From NCBI RefSeq assembly GCF_008000935.1, contig NZ_CP042831.1, forward strand, positions 1,612,001-1,676,000: 64,000 nt of DNA. The letters are read 5' to 3'. Positions within the stretch are counted from its first letter, which is position 1. Every line of letters begins with the position of its first letter. Origin of the DNA: Flavobacterium alkalisoli (GTDB lineage Bacteria; Bacteroidota; Bacteroidia; Flavobacteriales; Flavobacteriaceae). The translations under genes and the position numbers were made by a program. Of this stretch, positions 24,252 to 34,101 are shown one piece after another. A model generated the notes under the pieces. It worked only from the letters and a program-made list of their open reading frames with translations. It ran no database searches and was not told the DNA's origin.

Positions 24252-27200
24252 CTAGGGTATGGCCTTAATCCTTATACCTTTTGTATGACCCGAGAATTCA
24301 GGGGCATACATGCTTTGTATGGTTGAGATACCGTTAGAGAACTCCCCGGCGTTATTTACTCTTACATCATATTCCAGTACATACGTTCCTTTACTCAGCC
24401 TGTCAAAAAAGAAGTGTGTAGCCGCATCTTTAGTGCTTTTGTAATAACTCATGCCTTTCTCCCACTTGTGGCCTGAAATTACATCTACAGGCTCAAACGC
24501 AGAAGCTCTCATATCCTTAAGATGAACATATTCCATGTCTTCTGTTAGTTTAAGTATAATTCTTACGGTAACAAGGTCGCCGGTTTTTAAAGGCGTTTGC
24601 TGTGTAATTTGGCTTAATGAAGCCTCACTTCCGTACTTGTTTTTTAAATAAAGCTCCTTAGTAATATTCATAATCCCTTTTTGGGCATCTTCTATTTTAT
24701 CTAAATCTTCAAAGTACTGCCAGTAAAGCCCTCCATAACCGGGAACTGTCGACTTGTTTTCAATTTTAAGATCAGCCAGTTCTTTGGTAATTTCCTTACT
24801 ATCCCATTCCAGTTTTAAATATCCCGTTCCTGCCTCTTTACTGTTCTCTGCCAGTTTTTTATTGAGAGCTTCAGTATTTCCTAAACTAATAGAGGTCTTG
24901 TCTTTTACAGAAAGCCATTCGCCGCCTTTCATGAGTAATGCATACACTGCTTCGGTCGTTGCTTTTGTGGTAGGCCAGTTTTTATTTTGTTTATTTTTTA
25001 TAAGCCAAACCTTCATGGCATCTGCCGATTCTATATCATTATCAATCTCTATCATGGCTTCGATAAGTAAAGCCTGAGTTTCTATAGGCGACTCATACCA
25101 GTACCATCCTGCTTTATTGCTTATCCAGTACATTCCCCACTCGGTGTTGTTAGATGATGTTTCCCTAAGGCTTTCAGTTATTTTTTTAGCAGTAATGGTA
25201 TCGCCAAACCTGTTAAGCACCAGGGCAGCCATTCCTTTTTCATAGAGGCGATATTCCAGCCAGTTATCTTTAATGTTATCAATATACTTATCTATTCTGA
25301 TTTTAAGACTGTCCTGTACGGGGTACTGCTTGGTGTAAAAGCTTCTTGTATAAAGATAATGTAGAGGTACATAAGCAGATGAAATCACTGATTTCTTATC
25401 TTTTTTAGCTCTTTCCCTTTCGGCTTCTGTAAAACATTTATCAATATACTTTATACCTTTTTTTGTAATGTAGTCAGAAGAATATTCTTCGGGATCTTCC
25501 ATTTTTAGTTTTGCCAGATGTCCCATTCCCGCAAGTATATGGCGTGTGATATACTCATTTTCCTTTCCTCCTTCAAACCAGGCAAATCCTCCGCTTTCGT
25601 TTTGTCGATCTTCAAGAACGGCAAGGTTGGCAGCAATAGAGCCTTTCATTCTATAGAGGTCAAACAACAGTGCTATCCTGTTTTTCTTTTCGGCTTCACT
25701 CTCAGTGTCCAGTAGCCATGGAGATTCGGCCAATATAATAGACTTGAGCTCTTCATTCTGCTCCAGTTTAGAGGTGGGAGCACCTTCTTTTTTCCAGGAA
25801 TCGAATACTTCTTTTATTTTAGGGTTGCTGTCTAATATTGATGCAGCAATAGTATTGGCATATATTCTTGAGAAAAGCTGCTCTGAGCACTGATGTTCAT
25901 ATTCCATAAGGTATGGCAGCGACTGTATAGCTATCCATGCCGGATTTGAGGTGTACTCAAATACTATTTTATGGTTCTTTAAGGTTGACGAAGTGTTATT
26001 CTTCAGTTTTTCCAGAGTATATTCTTTTGTCTCATTTGGCTTCACCCATAACGGTATACTTTCGGTTACCAGTGTCCTGTTTGTTAATACAGGGAGTATG
26101 CTTTCTACACCATCAGTATAGTTTTCTGTTTTGGCAACAACCTTATATTGTATGCCTTCCATGCCTCTTGGTACGGTAATTTTCCAGTTTACCATAGTGT
26201 TGCCTTTTCCGGGAACAGTAAATGGTTTTACATTATTGCTGTTAAGGGCAATGTCGTCTATAGGCTGCATGTCTACGGCGTTATAAAGCATCAGCATAGC
26301 ATTACCTGTTTTAGGGGCAGCGGTCATGTTTGTTACCTTAGCGCTAATCACTATTGTATCTGTTTCACGGAGAAAACGGGGCATGTTTGGCATAACCATC
26401 AAATCTTTTTGTGTAACTGCCCAGTGCTCAAAATAACCTGATTTTGCATCTTTGCTATGAGCAAAAAGTCGCATACTCCATTCGGTAAGTGCTTCAGGGG
26501 TAGTGAAGGTAAAACTCAGATTTCCGTCTTTATCTGTAGTAAGATGCGGATAAAAGAACGCTGTTTCATCCAGATTTTTTCGGGTTCCAACTTTTTTAAG
26601 TTCTTCTGATTGTTGTATAAGGGCATTGTAGGTGCTTATAACTATAACACCATTTGCCCCACGATTTCCATATATTGAAGTGGCTGCCGCATCTTTATAA
26701 ACTTCGATGTTTGCAATATCTGTAGTTTTTAAACTCCTAAAACCTTCCTCATCAACAGGGACACCATCAACAATAAATAGTGGTTGAGGGTTACCATCAA
26801 TAGAAGATACACCTCTTAGTATAATTGTACTATCGGCACCAGGCTGGCCCGATCCTGTTCCTATATTTAGGCCGGCTACCTGCCCCTGTAGAGACTGGAG
26901 TATAGAAGCATTGGTTCTGCCTTCAATAGCTACACCTGATACTGATGCAACAGCCATTGCCGACTTTTTAGTAGTTGTAGCTCTATAGACATCTTTTACA
27001 ACCATACTAAGTGCCATTCCTTCTTCCATCATTACATTGTATACAGTTGCGTCATCTACAGTAACAAGTATGGTTTCGTAGCCTGTAAAACTGAATTCTA
27101 ATACATCCCCTTTACTTGCGGTAATAGTATATTCACCGTCAATGTTTGTTTGTCCGCTTACTTGTGTACCTTTAAGTATAACATTTGCTCCGGGCAGTGG

Positions 27201-30200
27201 CCCAAGTTCATCGCCAACAACCCCTTTTATTTCATATCCTACTTCGGCTAATATTTTCTTTTGGGTAGCAGGTTTCTCAAAAATAAACCGGCTGCCGTTT
27301 ATGTCAAACCCAAAGCTGTTTATCTTATCGGGAGTTGTAAAGCTATAAATATCAGTGCTTTTATAATAGCTGTATCCCCAAGTGTTTACGTTGCCTCCTA
27401 CGGTGGTTTGTAGATAAGGAGTGTGGTAATATTTGTATTCACGTTCTCTTAAAGTATTGTCCTGCCAATAGTCAGTTTTAAACTGGTCAAGAGAAGCATC
27501 ATACATTGATGCCAATGCCTCAAACCTTTCTTTACCATTGCCTTTAATACTAAACGACCAGGTTTCTTTATTGCCGGGTGTAAGGGTGCTTCGCAGGGTA
27601 TAAGATGTTATCTGTAAAGTTTCTTCGTCATTATCTCTAAGGTCGAACTTTTGGACTTCAGAATAAAAATCATTTTGCCATATATAGTAATACTTTACTT
27701 CAGCCTTATGTTGGTTAGTTGTAAAAGGTATTTTAATTGTGCTTTTGTTGTTTTGTAGATGCACAACTTTATCATAATTACGTTTGCCATCTGTAAAGGC
27801 CTCTATGGCTACATACAAATTGTCAAGGGATGAAGCGAGTTCCAGTTCAATATACCCGTCGGTTATATAGTTTTCGTTTAGCTTTTTGAATTTAAAGATA
27901 TATTGTTCGGAGTATTTATCTGTGTTTTCAAAAGAAAAGTCGTTTTTATACTCAATATAGTGATTAGTGCTGTCTGTTGTGCTAACTACAATTTCATAAC
28001 GCCCCGTTTCCCATTCACTAAAATCATGGGTCAATATGTTTTCTTTGTCTTGTAGATTTAATTTTTGACTGTACACAACTTTCTCCCTCTCAGTTAGTTT
28101 TTTCGCTTTTTTATAAGGTATGTAAGGGAATGTATTTTCAAATTCTTCCTGAGTTATAGTTTGTATTTCTGGTTCCAACCACGGCCTGTCCCTTTTTATT
28201 TTTGACTCTTCATCAATAAGTTTATAGATTGTAACCTGGGCTTCACTTTTTATGTTGTAATTATTTAGATTTAATGATTCAATCCACATTTTATCTTTTT
28301 TTTCTGAAGTAAATTGATAAGGGGTATAGACATAAAATCTCAAATCATGATAGCCGGCTTTTACATTAAATTTCTTGTCATGGGTCTCGCCATTAATATC
28401 AGTAACCTCTACGCTAATGTCGTAAGTAAATACAGGAAGTTCTGTTTCATCAGAATCTTCAGGAGCTTTAGGAATAAACTCTATAGTAAACTTTCCGTCT
28501 TTATCTGTTTTTACTTCGCCATCCTGCGAGCCGTCGGGGAATCCGCTAATTGTATATTCTACTACTGCTTCAGTAAGGTTAGCACCATTTAAAGCCCTTG
28601 CCGTACCGGTTATTACAGCCGGTTTGTCTATAAGCACGGAAGTTTTTACTTTGTCAAACTCAATTTCAAAAGTTGGCCTTTTGTATTCTTCTACGCTAAA
28701 CTCCTTGTAAAAAGTATCAAAGTATATATTTTCACTGTCCCAAAAAGGATGCTCGTCTTTTACCTTGTTATAATTTTCATCGAGTTCATAATCCTCATCT
28801 TCATCAACTTCTATTTCAAATTCTCCCGTTAGTGCGTTTTTAGGAATTTGAAATTCTCCCGAAAACGAGCCAAACTCATTAGTTTTAAGACGATACGTTT
28901 TAAGTTCATTACCTTGTGAGTCGGTAATGTATATGCTGACATAAATATCGGGGACCACACTATAAACAGAATTAACCTTCTGAGTTATAATGCCTTTAAA
29001 ATAAACAGTTTGCCCGGGTCTGTATATGGCCCGGTCTGTAAATATTTTTCCTGTAACATCAATATCAGGGGTGTCATTTTCTGACTTTTTGCTAATATTT
29101 TTGTTTTCACTTCTGTAGCTGTATTGTACATGATTATAGGAAGATAAAGTGTCTTTTTTATAGTAAATAAGGGGTGTTTTGGATTTTGGTCCATCGCCCT
29201 TTTTGTATTTAGGCTGTTTAATAATTGCCTTGCCGTTTTTATCGGTGGTATATTTTTTTTCAGCATATAGTATTTTTGCATTTTTTACAGGTTCTCCGCT
29301 TTCACGGTTAAGGATTCTGTAATGACTATATTTAGTATTGCTTTCTTGCTGTTCCACAGAAGCAAGATTAGATATTGTAATTTTAGCTTTTTTGGAATAA
29401 ATCTCATTTTCTTCTGTAGGTGATACTTCCAGCAAATAATAACCGCTTTGCATAGCTGGTATTATGAGTTCTGTCTCATATTCAAAGTAATCGGCTTTTT
29501 TTGGTAAGGAGTATTTAAATATCGTTACTTCGACATTTTTATTAGGGATTACGTCGTGGTTACTATTAACCTTATATAGTTTTACATATAATGTGTCTAT
29601 ATTCAGGAATTTTACCTTAGCTAAAAAAGGTTCATTAGGTATAATGTACTTTTCGGTTTCAATATTACATTGTTTTTTGATTAAGGTGTTTAACAGATCG
29701 GCAGCATTGCTTGCAACATGATTGTACCTTGAATTTTCGATTATTTCATTACATAGTTCAACAGCTTTTTTGCGATATTCAGGATGTTTGTCCTTGCTGG
29801 ATAAATCATAATAAATCTGAGCCATCCTGAGTTTTGCCTCAAAAAGGAAAGGTGTTTTATTCCATTTTTCAGTAACTTCTATAAGTGTGTTAAGGTATAT
29901 TGTGTTTTTGTTTTCTTTAGCTAAATAGAAATTGTAATGTCTATCAAAGAAAGCAAGTCTTCTTAAAATGGCGCGTTGTAAGTTTAAAGAGTCGTTATTG
30001 CTTTGATACAGTTTTTCTGTATCCTGTAACAATACAATAGCGTTGTAAGAAGCCGAATATTGCCTCAAGTCTGCCTTTTGAAAAGTTTCACTGTCTGCAA
30101 ACAAGATACCTACAGTCTCTGTCTTTAAATCCATATTATACTGTACTATATATTGTTCTAAGAGAAAATCATATAGCGAGCGGTTTGTTTTTGCAAGTAT

Positions 30201-30728
30201 AGGGTTAAGTTCCATTATGGCATCATAATCACTTAAAGGGACGTTATATAATATGTCCCTACTTTTAATACTTTGTTCATAAGCCTCACTTATGGCTTCG
30301 GTAAAATTTTTTCTGCTCCATTCCATTATATCTTCGGGAACAGCATCTTCTATATAGGTGATATTACTTATTTTATAATTGATACTATTATAAAATTTTT
30401 TTAATGTTGAGGCATAAAGAAACTCCATTAAAGCCTTGCCGGGAACGCTGGCTTTTTCCTTTTCTTCTTTTAAAAGGGTAAATATTTTTACCTGGGCATT
30501 TTCTTCCAGCGTTTGCATGTGTCTTGCCTTAAAGAAAAAAGCTTTAATTATTTGGGGTTCATTACGGTCTTTTTTGGCTAGTTCAAGAATTTCATCGGTT
30601 TCTTTATCAGCCGATTTTATCTTGCCGTCAATTTCATAATTAATTACTTTTTCCCATCTGTCATTGTAATCCTGTGCATTTACTGTAAAACCGATAATAA
30701 GAATGAAGAGTAGTAAGGCTTTTTTCAT
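24252..30728 (-). CDS. Giant alpha-2-macroglobulin-family protein with embedded SusC-like regulatory and plug module
   Basis: The 2158-residue protein has a signal peptide (MKKALLLFILIIGFTVNAQ). Its N-terminal half (about 20-560) is helical, followed by macroglobulin domains, with an MG2-like block (FTDRAIYRPGQTVYFKGI). At about 1163-1245 there is a CarboxypepD-regulatory-like domain (GVVGDELGPLPGANVILKG), then at about 1255-1365 a TonB-plug-like segment (SLQGQVAGLNI, IILRGVSSIDG, PLFIVDGVPVD, YGNRGANGVIVIST). The A2M core follows, with the thioester motif CSEQ at Cys1614 and the alpha/alpha-toroid. Bacterial A2Ms are thought to trap proteases. The plug homology to SusC proteins is plain (compare the gene at 44657-47812), but there is no barrel. 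No penicillin-binding protein 1C partner is adjacent. Confidence 0.9.
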   Translation of the reverse strand: MKKALLLFILIIGFTVNAQDYNDRWEKVINYEIDGKIKSADKETDEILELAKKDRNEPQIIKAFFFKARHMQTLEENAQVKIFTLLKEEKEKASVPGKALMEFLYASTLKKFYNSINYKISNITYIEDAVPEDIMEWSRKNFTEAISEAYEQSIKSRDILYNVPLSDYDAIMELNPILAKTNRSLYDFLLEQYIVQYNMDLKTETVGILFADSETFQKADLRQYSASYNAIVLLQDTEKLYQSNNDSLNLQRAILRRLAFFDRHYNFYLAKENKNTIYLNTLIEVTEKWNKTPFLFEAKLRMAQIYYDLSSKDKHPEYRKKAVELCNEIIENSRYNHVASNAADLLNTLIKKQCNIETEKYIIPNEPFLAKVKFLNIDTLYVKLYKVNSNHDVIPNKNVEVTIFKYSLPKKADYFEYETELIIPAMQSGYYLLEVSPTEENEIYSKKAKITISNLASVEQQESNTKYSHYRILNRESGEPVKNAKILYAEKKYTTDKNGKAIIKQPKYKKGDGPKSKTPLIYYKKDTLSSYNHVQYSYRSENKNISKKSENDTPDIDVTGKIFTDRAIYRPGQTVYFKGIITQKVNSVYSVVPDIYVSIYITDSQGNELKTYRLKTNEFGSFSGEFQIPKNALTGEFEIEVDEDEDYELDENYNKVKDEHPFWDSENIYFDTFYKEFSVEEYKRPTFEIEFDKVKTSVLIDKPAVITGTARALNGANLTEAVVEYTISGFPDGSQDGEVKTDKDGKFTIEFIPKAPEDSDETELPVFTYDISVEVTDINGETHDKKFNVKAGYHDLRFYVYTPYQFTSEKKDKMWIESLNLNNYNIKSEAQVTIYKLIDEESKIKRDRPWLEPEIQTITQEEFENTFPYIPYKKAKKLTEREKVVYSQKLNLQDKENILTHDFSEWETGRYEIVVSTTDSTNHYIEYKNDFSFENTDKYSEQYIFKFKKLNENYITDGYIELELASSLDNLYVAIEAFTDGKRNYDKVVHLQNNKSTIKIPFTTNQHKAEVKYYYIWQNDFYSEVQKFDLRDNDEETLQITSYTLRSTLTPGNKETWSFSIKGNGKERFEALASMYDASLDQFKTDYWQDNTLREREYKYYHTPYLQTTVGGNVNTWGYSYYKSTDIYSFTTPDKINSFGFDINGSRFIFEKPATQKKILAEVGYEIKGVVGDELGPLPGANVILKGTQVSGQTNIDGEYTITASKGDVLEFSFTGYETILVTVDDATVYNVMMEEGMALSMVVKDVYRATTTKKSAMAVASVSGVAIEGRTNASILQSLQGQVAGLNIGTGSGQPGADSTIILRGVSSIDGNPQPLFIVDGVPVDEEGFRSLKTTDIANIEVYKDAAATSIYGNRGANGVIVISTYNALIQQSEELKKVGTRKNLDETAFFYPHLTTDKDGNLSFTFTTPEALTEWSMRLFAHSKDAKSGYFEHWAVTQKDLMVMPNMPRFLRETDTIVISAKVTNMTAAPKTGNAMLMLYNAVDMQPIDDIALNSNNVKPFTVPGKGNTMVNWKITVPRGMEGIQYKVVAKTENYTDGVESILPVLTNRTLVTESIPLWVKPNETKEYTLEKLKNNTSSTLKNHKIVFEYTSNPAWIAIQSLPYLMEYEHQCSEQLFSRIYANTIAASILDSNPKIKEVFDSWKKEGAPTSKLEQNEELKSIILAESPWLLDTESEAEKKNRIALLFDLYRMKGSIAANLAVLEDRQNESGGFAWFEGGKENEYITRHILAGMGHLAKLKMEDPEEYSSDYITKKGIKYIDKCFTEAERERAKKDKKSVISSAYVPLHYLYTRSFYTKQYPVQDSLKIRIDKYIDNIKDNWLEYRLYEKGMAALVLNRFGDTITAKKITESLRETSSNNTEWGMYWISNKAGWYWYESPIETQALLIEAMIEIDNDIESADAMKVWLIKNKQNKNWPTTKATTEAVYALLMKGGEWLSVKDKTSISLGNTEALNKKLAENSKEAGTGYLKLEWDSKEITKELADLKIENKSTVPGYGGLYWQYFEDLDKIEDAQKGIMNITKELYLKNKYGSEASLSQITQQTPLKTGDLVTVRIILKLTEDMEYVHLKDMRASAFEPVDVISGHKWEKGMSYYKSTKDAATHFFFDRLSKGTYVLEYDVRVNNAGEFSNGISTIQSMYAPEFSGHTKGIRIKAIP

Positions 30729-30802
30729 ATGTTGGTAGTTAAGTGAGCAATATAGTTCATTTTTGTTTGTGGTAGGGTGAGGTGCTTATGCCATGATTTT
30801 AT

Positions 30803-30810
30803 TACTTTTG
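30803..30810 (+). promoter_or_regulatory. -7 promoter element of mpl
   Basis: TACTTTTG matches TAnnTTTG and would give a leader of about 65 nt. No TTG occurs at the usual spacing. Confidence 0.4.
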
Positions 30811-30882
30811 GTATTTAATAGTATAGAGCATTATTTTCCGGCAAAGGTTGGGAAGCTCTTAAAAAAAATAATCAGAAACTAA

Positions 30883-32241
30883 ATGCGTACACATTTTATA
30901 GCTATTGGCGGTGCTGCTATGCACAATCTGGCCCTGGCCCTGCATGAAAAAGGATATAATGTAACAGGTAGTGACGATGCCATTTTTGAGCCATCGCGTT
31001 CCCGTCTTGAAAAGAAAGGATTACTGCCGCAGGAACTGGGATGGTATCCTGAAAAGATTACTGCCGATATTGATGCTGTAATTTTGGGGATGCATGCTAA
31101 GGCTGATAACCCAGAGCTTTTAAAAGCGCAGGAATTGGGACTTACAATTTATTCTTACCCTGAGTTTTTATACCAACAGTCTAAAAATAAAACCCGCGTG
31201 GTAATTGGAGGGTCGCATGGTAAAACAACCATTACGAGTATGATACTTCATGTAATGCACTATCATGGTATAGAAGTAGACTATATGGTAGGAGCCCAGC
31301 TGGAAGGCTTTGAAACCATGGTACACTTAACAGAAGATAACGACTTTATTGTGCTTGAAGGGGATGAGTACCTTTCTTCACCTATGGACAGAAGGCCGAA
31401 GTTTCATCTGTACAATCCTAACATAGCACTTATAAGCGGTATTGCGTGGGATCATATCAACGTATTTCCTACCTATGAGAACTATGTAGAGCAGTTTGAG
31501 ATATTTATCGAGAAGATTACAAACGGGGGTATATTAGTATACAATGAAGATGATGCAGAGGTGAAAAGGATTGCCGAAGCTGCAACAAACCCAATCCGTA
31601 AACTGCCATACAGTACACCGGAATATTCTGTAGAAAATGGTGTTACCTATCTTGAAACTCCCGAAGGAGCTATGCCTATTGAGGTGTTTGGGGCACATAA
31701 TCTTAATAATTTGGCCGGTGCCAAATGGATATGCCAGAATATGGGTGTGGATGAAGCCGATTTCTATGAGGCTATTGCAAGTTTTAAAGGAGCGAGTAAA
31801 CGCCTTGAGAAAATTGCAGAAAATGGCAAGAATGTAGCTTATAAGGATTTTGCCCATTCACCAAGTAAGGTGGCTGCTACAACTAAAGCCGTAAAAGAAC
31901 AGTATCCTGAAAGGAAACTTATTGCCTGCTTAGAGCTGCATACTTACAGCAGCCTTAATGCTGAGTTCTTAAAAGAGTATGAGGGCGCTCTTGATAATGC
32001 CGATGTGGCAGTAGTGTTCTATTCGCCGGAAGCGGTTAAGATAAAACAGCTTGAAGAGGTAACCTATGAGCAGATAGCCAAAGCCTTTAATCGGGAAGAT
32101 CTTATTATTTATACCAATCCTGAGGCTTTTAAGGAATATCTTTTCCATTTAAAATATGATACCGAAGGTGTGGCGCTTCTTTTAATGAGTTCGGGTAATT
32201 ATGGCGGACTTAATTTTGACGATGTAAAAACACTTATGTAA
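30883..32241 (+). CDS. mpl: UDP-N-acetylmuramate:L-alanyl-gamma-D-glutamyl-meso-diaminopimelate ligase
   Basis: This peptidoglycan-recycling Mur ligase reattaches the tripeptide to UDP-MurNAc. The 452-residue protein starts MRTHFIAIGGAAMHNLA, has the ATP loop GGSHGKTTITSM (about residues 109-120), and contains the central GDEYLSSPMD and AWDHINVFPTYENY motifs of the Mpl subgroup. Mpl differs from MurC by its size and the LEGDEY form. It is convergent with the DUF1287 gene and shares a perfect bidirectional terminator. Confidence 0.94.
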   Translation: MRTHFIAIGGAAMHNLALALHEKGYNVTGSDDAIFEPSRSRLEKKGLLPQELGWYPEKITADIDAVILGMHAKADNPELLKAQELGLTIYSYPEFLYQQSKNKTRVVIGGSHGKTTITSMILHVMHYHGIEVDYMVGAQLEGFETMVHLTEDNDFIVLEGDEYLSSPMDRRPKFHLYNPNIALISGIAWDHINVFPTYENYVEQFEIFIEKITNGGILVYNEDDAEVKRIAEAATNPIRKLPYSTPEYSVENGVTYLETPEGAMPIEVFGAHNLNNLAGAKWICQNMGVDEADFYEAIASFKGASKRLEKIAENGKNVAYKDFAHSPSKVAATTKAVKEQYPERKLIACLELHTYSSLNAEFLKEYEGALDNADVAVVFYSPEAVKIKQLEEVTYEQIAKAFNREDLIIYTNPEAFKEYLFHLKYDTEGVALLLMSSGNYGGLNFDDVKTLM

Positions 32242-32242
32242 T

Positions 32243-32273
32243 AAAAAAGAGGGACTTAATGTCCCTCTTTTTT
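32243..32273. terminator. Bidirectional terminator between mpl and the DUF1287 gene
   Basis: AAAAAAGAGGGAC / GTCCCTCTTTTTT is a perfect 13-bp stem with loop TTAAT. The loop contains the stop codon of the minus-strand gene (complement of 32256-32258), so the terminator overlaps that gene's last codons. Confidence 0.92.
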
Positions 32274-32840
32274 ATACCGGTAGTGCCCGCTTATCGAATA
32301 GTCAAAGAGGCAGTCGTCTAAATTTTGTCCGCTGCCTATATTGTGTACAATCATATAATTGCCTGATTTTCCTTTTTTGTTTACCACTATGCCTATATGA
32401 GGCAACCTGTCATTTAGCATCCAGGTTACAATATCTCCCGGCTTGTAGTCGCTTCCCTTTTGTGTTACTGCAAGTTTTTCTCCTTTACGGGTAAAAAAAG
32501 TTTGCAGGTTAGGCACCCTTCTGTGGTCAATATTGGTATCGGTAGATTTTAATCCCCATATTTTGGGATATTTGGCAAAGTTAGCCTTCATGTCCTCATG
32601 TACTTCCTTTTGCAGGTCGATTCCCAGTTTTCGGTAAGCACGTATAACCACATCGGTACATACACCGGTGTGGGCAGGAACATCTCCGTTAGGATATTTT
32701 ATTTTTACATATTTAGGCTCATACCTTACAGCGTCTTTGGTGAGTGTTAGGGCAGCATCAGAAAGCTGTGTGTAGAAGTCTTTTTGTACATCAGCTTTTA
32801 AAACAGAACCGATAAGGAATAAGAGTAAAAGTTGCTTCAT
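32256..32840 (-). CDS. DUF1287-family secreted protein (NlpC/P60-like fold)
   Basis: The 194-residue protein has a signal peptide (MKQLLLLFLIGSVLKA). The DUF1287 hallmarks are GVCTDVVIRAYRKLGIDLQ with Cys61, HRRVPNLQTFFTRKG, and the PGDIVTWMLNDRLPHIGIVVN block containing the conserved His. Cys and His in these blocks fit an NlpC/P60-like cysteine-peptidase fold, but the substrate of the family is unknown. Placement opposite mpl hints at cell-wall metabolism; that is inference. Confidence 0.88.
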   Translation of the reverse strand: MKQLLLLFLIGSVLKADVQKDFYTQLSDAALTLTKDAVRYEPKYVKIKYPNGDVPAHTGVCTDVVIRAYRKLGIDLQKEVHEDMKANFAKYPKIWGLKSTDTNIDHRRVPNLQTFFTRKGEKLAVTQKGSDYKPGDIVTWMLNDRLPHIGIVVNKKGKSGNYMIVHNIGSGQNLDDCLFDYSISGHYRYKKEGH

Positions 32841-32929
32841 TCACTATGGTGTTTTAATTTGTAACGTAATATTATTCTGTAATAGTATGTGGTTTTTAAT
32901 TAAATTCGTACAACCTTACTTTAATAATT

Positions 32930-33628
32930 ATGGAAGAAACCACAGGAGCCTTTTCGATCAAGTATTGGGCAGAGGACGATAAACCCCGCGAAAAATTAAT
33001 GCTTAAGGGCAAAACCGCCCTTAGTGATGCTGAACTGATAGCCATACTTATAGGCTCAGGTAGCCGTAACGAGAGTGCGGTGGAACTTAGTAAACGCATA
33101 CTTAAAAGTGTAGACAATAACCTTAATGCTTTAGGTAAAATGTCCATTCAGCAACTCATGAACTTTAAGGGGATAGGGGAAGCTAAAGCCGTAACCATTG
33201 CCGCCGCTGCCGAACTGGGCCGAAGACGAAGGGAAGAAGATACGCCCGACTTAAAAAAAGTAACTTCCAGCAAGGCGGTTTATGATATTATGCAACCGCT
33301 TATAGGTGAGTTACCCCATGAGGAATTTTGGGTATTATACCTTAATAATTCCAACAAGGTTATTTATAAATCACAATTAAGCAAAGGAGGTATTACGGGA
33401 ACACTCGTAGATGTTCGCCTGGCCTTTAAACTGGCACTGGAACATAATGCAACGGGCATGATACTGGTACATAATCATCCTTCCGGAACATTACAGGCGA
33501 GTGAACCCGACAGGCAGATAACAAAACAGATGCAACAGGCGGGGCAGAGCCTTAGCATTAATATCCTTGACCATGTTATAGTAACCGAGAAATCCTACCT
33601 AAGTTTTGCTGATGAGGGGATGTTGTAG
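32930..33628 (+). CDS. radC: RadC-family JAB-domain protein
   Basis: This 232-residue protein has an N-terminal UPF0758/HhH region (KPREKLMLKGKTALSDAELIAILIGSGS, then MNFKGIGEAKAVTIAAAAELGRRR). The C-terminal JAB/MPN+ metalloprotease-like domain has the motif HNHPSGTLQASEPD, giving the two His and the Asp metal ligands. RadC was once assigned to DNA repair; that role is not well supported, and the biochemical activity is uncertain. All key residues are intact. Confidence 0.94.
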   Translation: MEETTGAFSIKYWAEDDKPREKLMLKGKTALSDAELIAILIGSGSRNESAVELSKRILKSVDNNLNALGKMSIQQLMNFKGIGEAKAVTIAAAAELGRRRREEDTPDLKKVTSSKAVYDIMQPLIGELPHEEFWVLYLNNSNKVIYKSQLSKGGITGTLVDVRLAFKLALEHNATGMILVHNHPSGTLQASEPDRQITKQMQQAGQSLSINILDHVIVTEKSYLSFADEGML

Positions 33629-33649
33629 TATCACCAAATAACCAACGAA

Positions 33650-34048
33650 ATGAGAACGAGTATATTGCTAATACTGTTTTTGCTTATATCATGTAAAGAA
33701 GAACATTTCATTACAGATTTTGAAAGGACTTTAGCTGTTGAAGAAGACAGAAAGGTTTGGTGTTTTGAAGCTTTAGAAGATAATCACTATACTTTTGTCA
33801 GGTATAATCAGTTTTTTTCTGATAAGACTTATCAATGGTTTGGAAAATACATGGTTTTACAGGAGAAAATTAATTTTGAAGGAAACGAAAACCCTGAGAG
33901 CAAATGGAACTTTAATGAAGCAGACAGTATATTTTCTTTAGGTTATCCTGAAATGGAGTATAAGCTTTTACGTTATACAAAAGATACAGTTTTTCTTAAA
34001 GGGAATAATTATGAAGGAAATTTCAGGATGACAAGAATGCTTGATTAA
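33650..34048 (+). CDS. Small lipoprotein of unknown function
   Basis: The 132-residue protein has a lipoprotein signal (MRTSILLILFLLISC, Cys15). The mature part is predicted to be mostly beta-strand (YTFVRYNQFFSDKTYQWFGKYMVL) and is not in a family that I recognise. It starts 21 bp after radC and ends in a shared bidirectional hairpin, so it may be co-transcribed with radC. Confidence 0.65.
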   Translation: MRTSILLILFLLISCKEEHFITDFERTLAVEEDRKVWCFEALEDNHYTFVRYNQFFSDKTYQWFGKYMVLQEKINFEGNENPESKWNFNEADSIFSLGYPEMEYKLLRYTKDTVFLKGNNYEGNFRMTRMLD

Positions 34049-34074
34049 GTTGTTATCTTGTATGTTATAATATA

Positions 34075-34097
34075 AAAGCGGGCATATTGCCCGCTTT
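34075..34097. terminator. Bidirectional terminator between convergent genes
   Basis: AAAGCGGGC (34075-34083) / GCCCGCTTT (34089-34097) with loop ATATT, flanked by A and T runs. Confidence 0.88.
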
Positions 34098-34101
34098 ATT
34101 T

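Noticed and set aside
28985..29281. 98-residue frame within the macroglobulin gene on the same strand
   Set aside because: It is an out-of-register frame inside a long coding gene, with basic low-complexity composition and no recognisable feature.
32241..32275. Long hairpin as an insertion-sequence end or attachment site
   Set aside because: It is a symmetrical terminator with A and T tracts between convergent genes; there is no transposase or target duplication.
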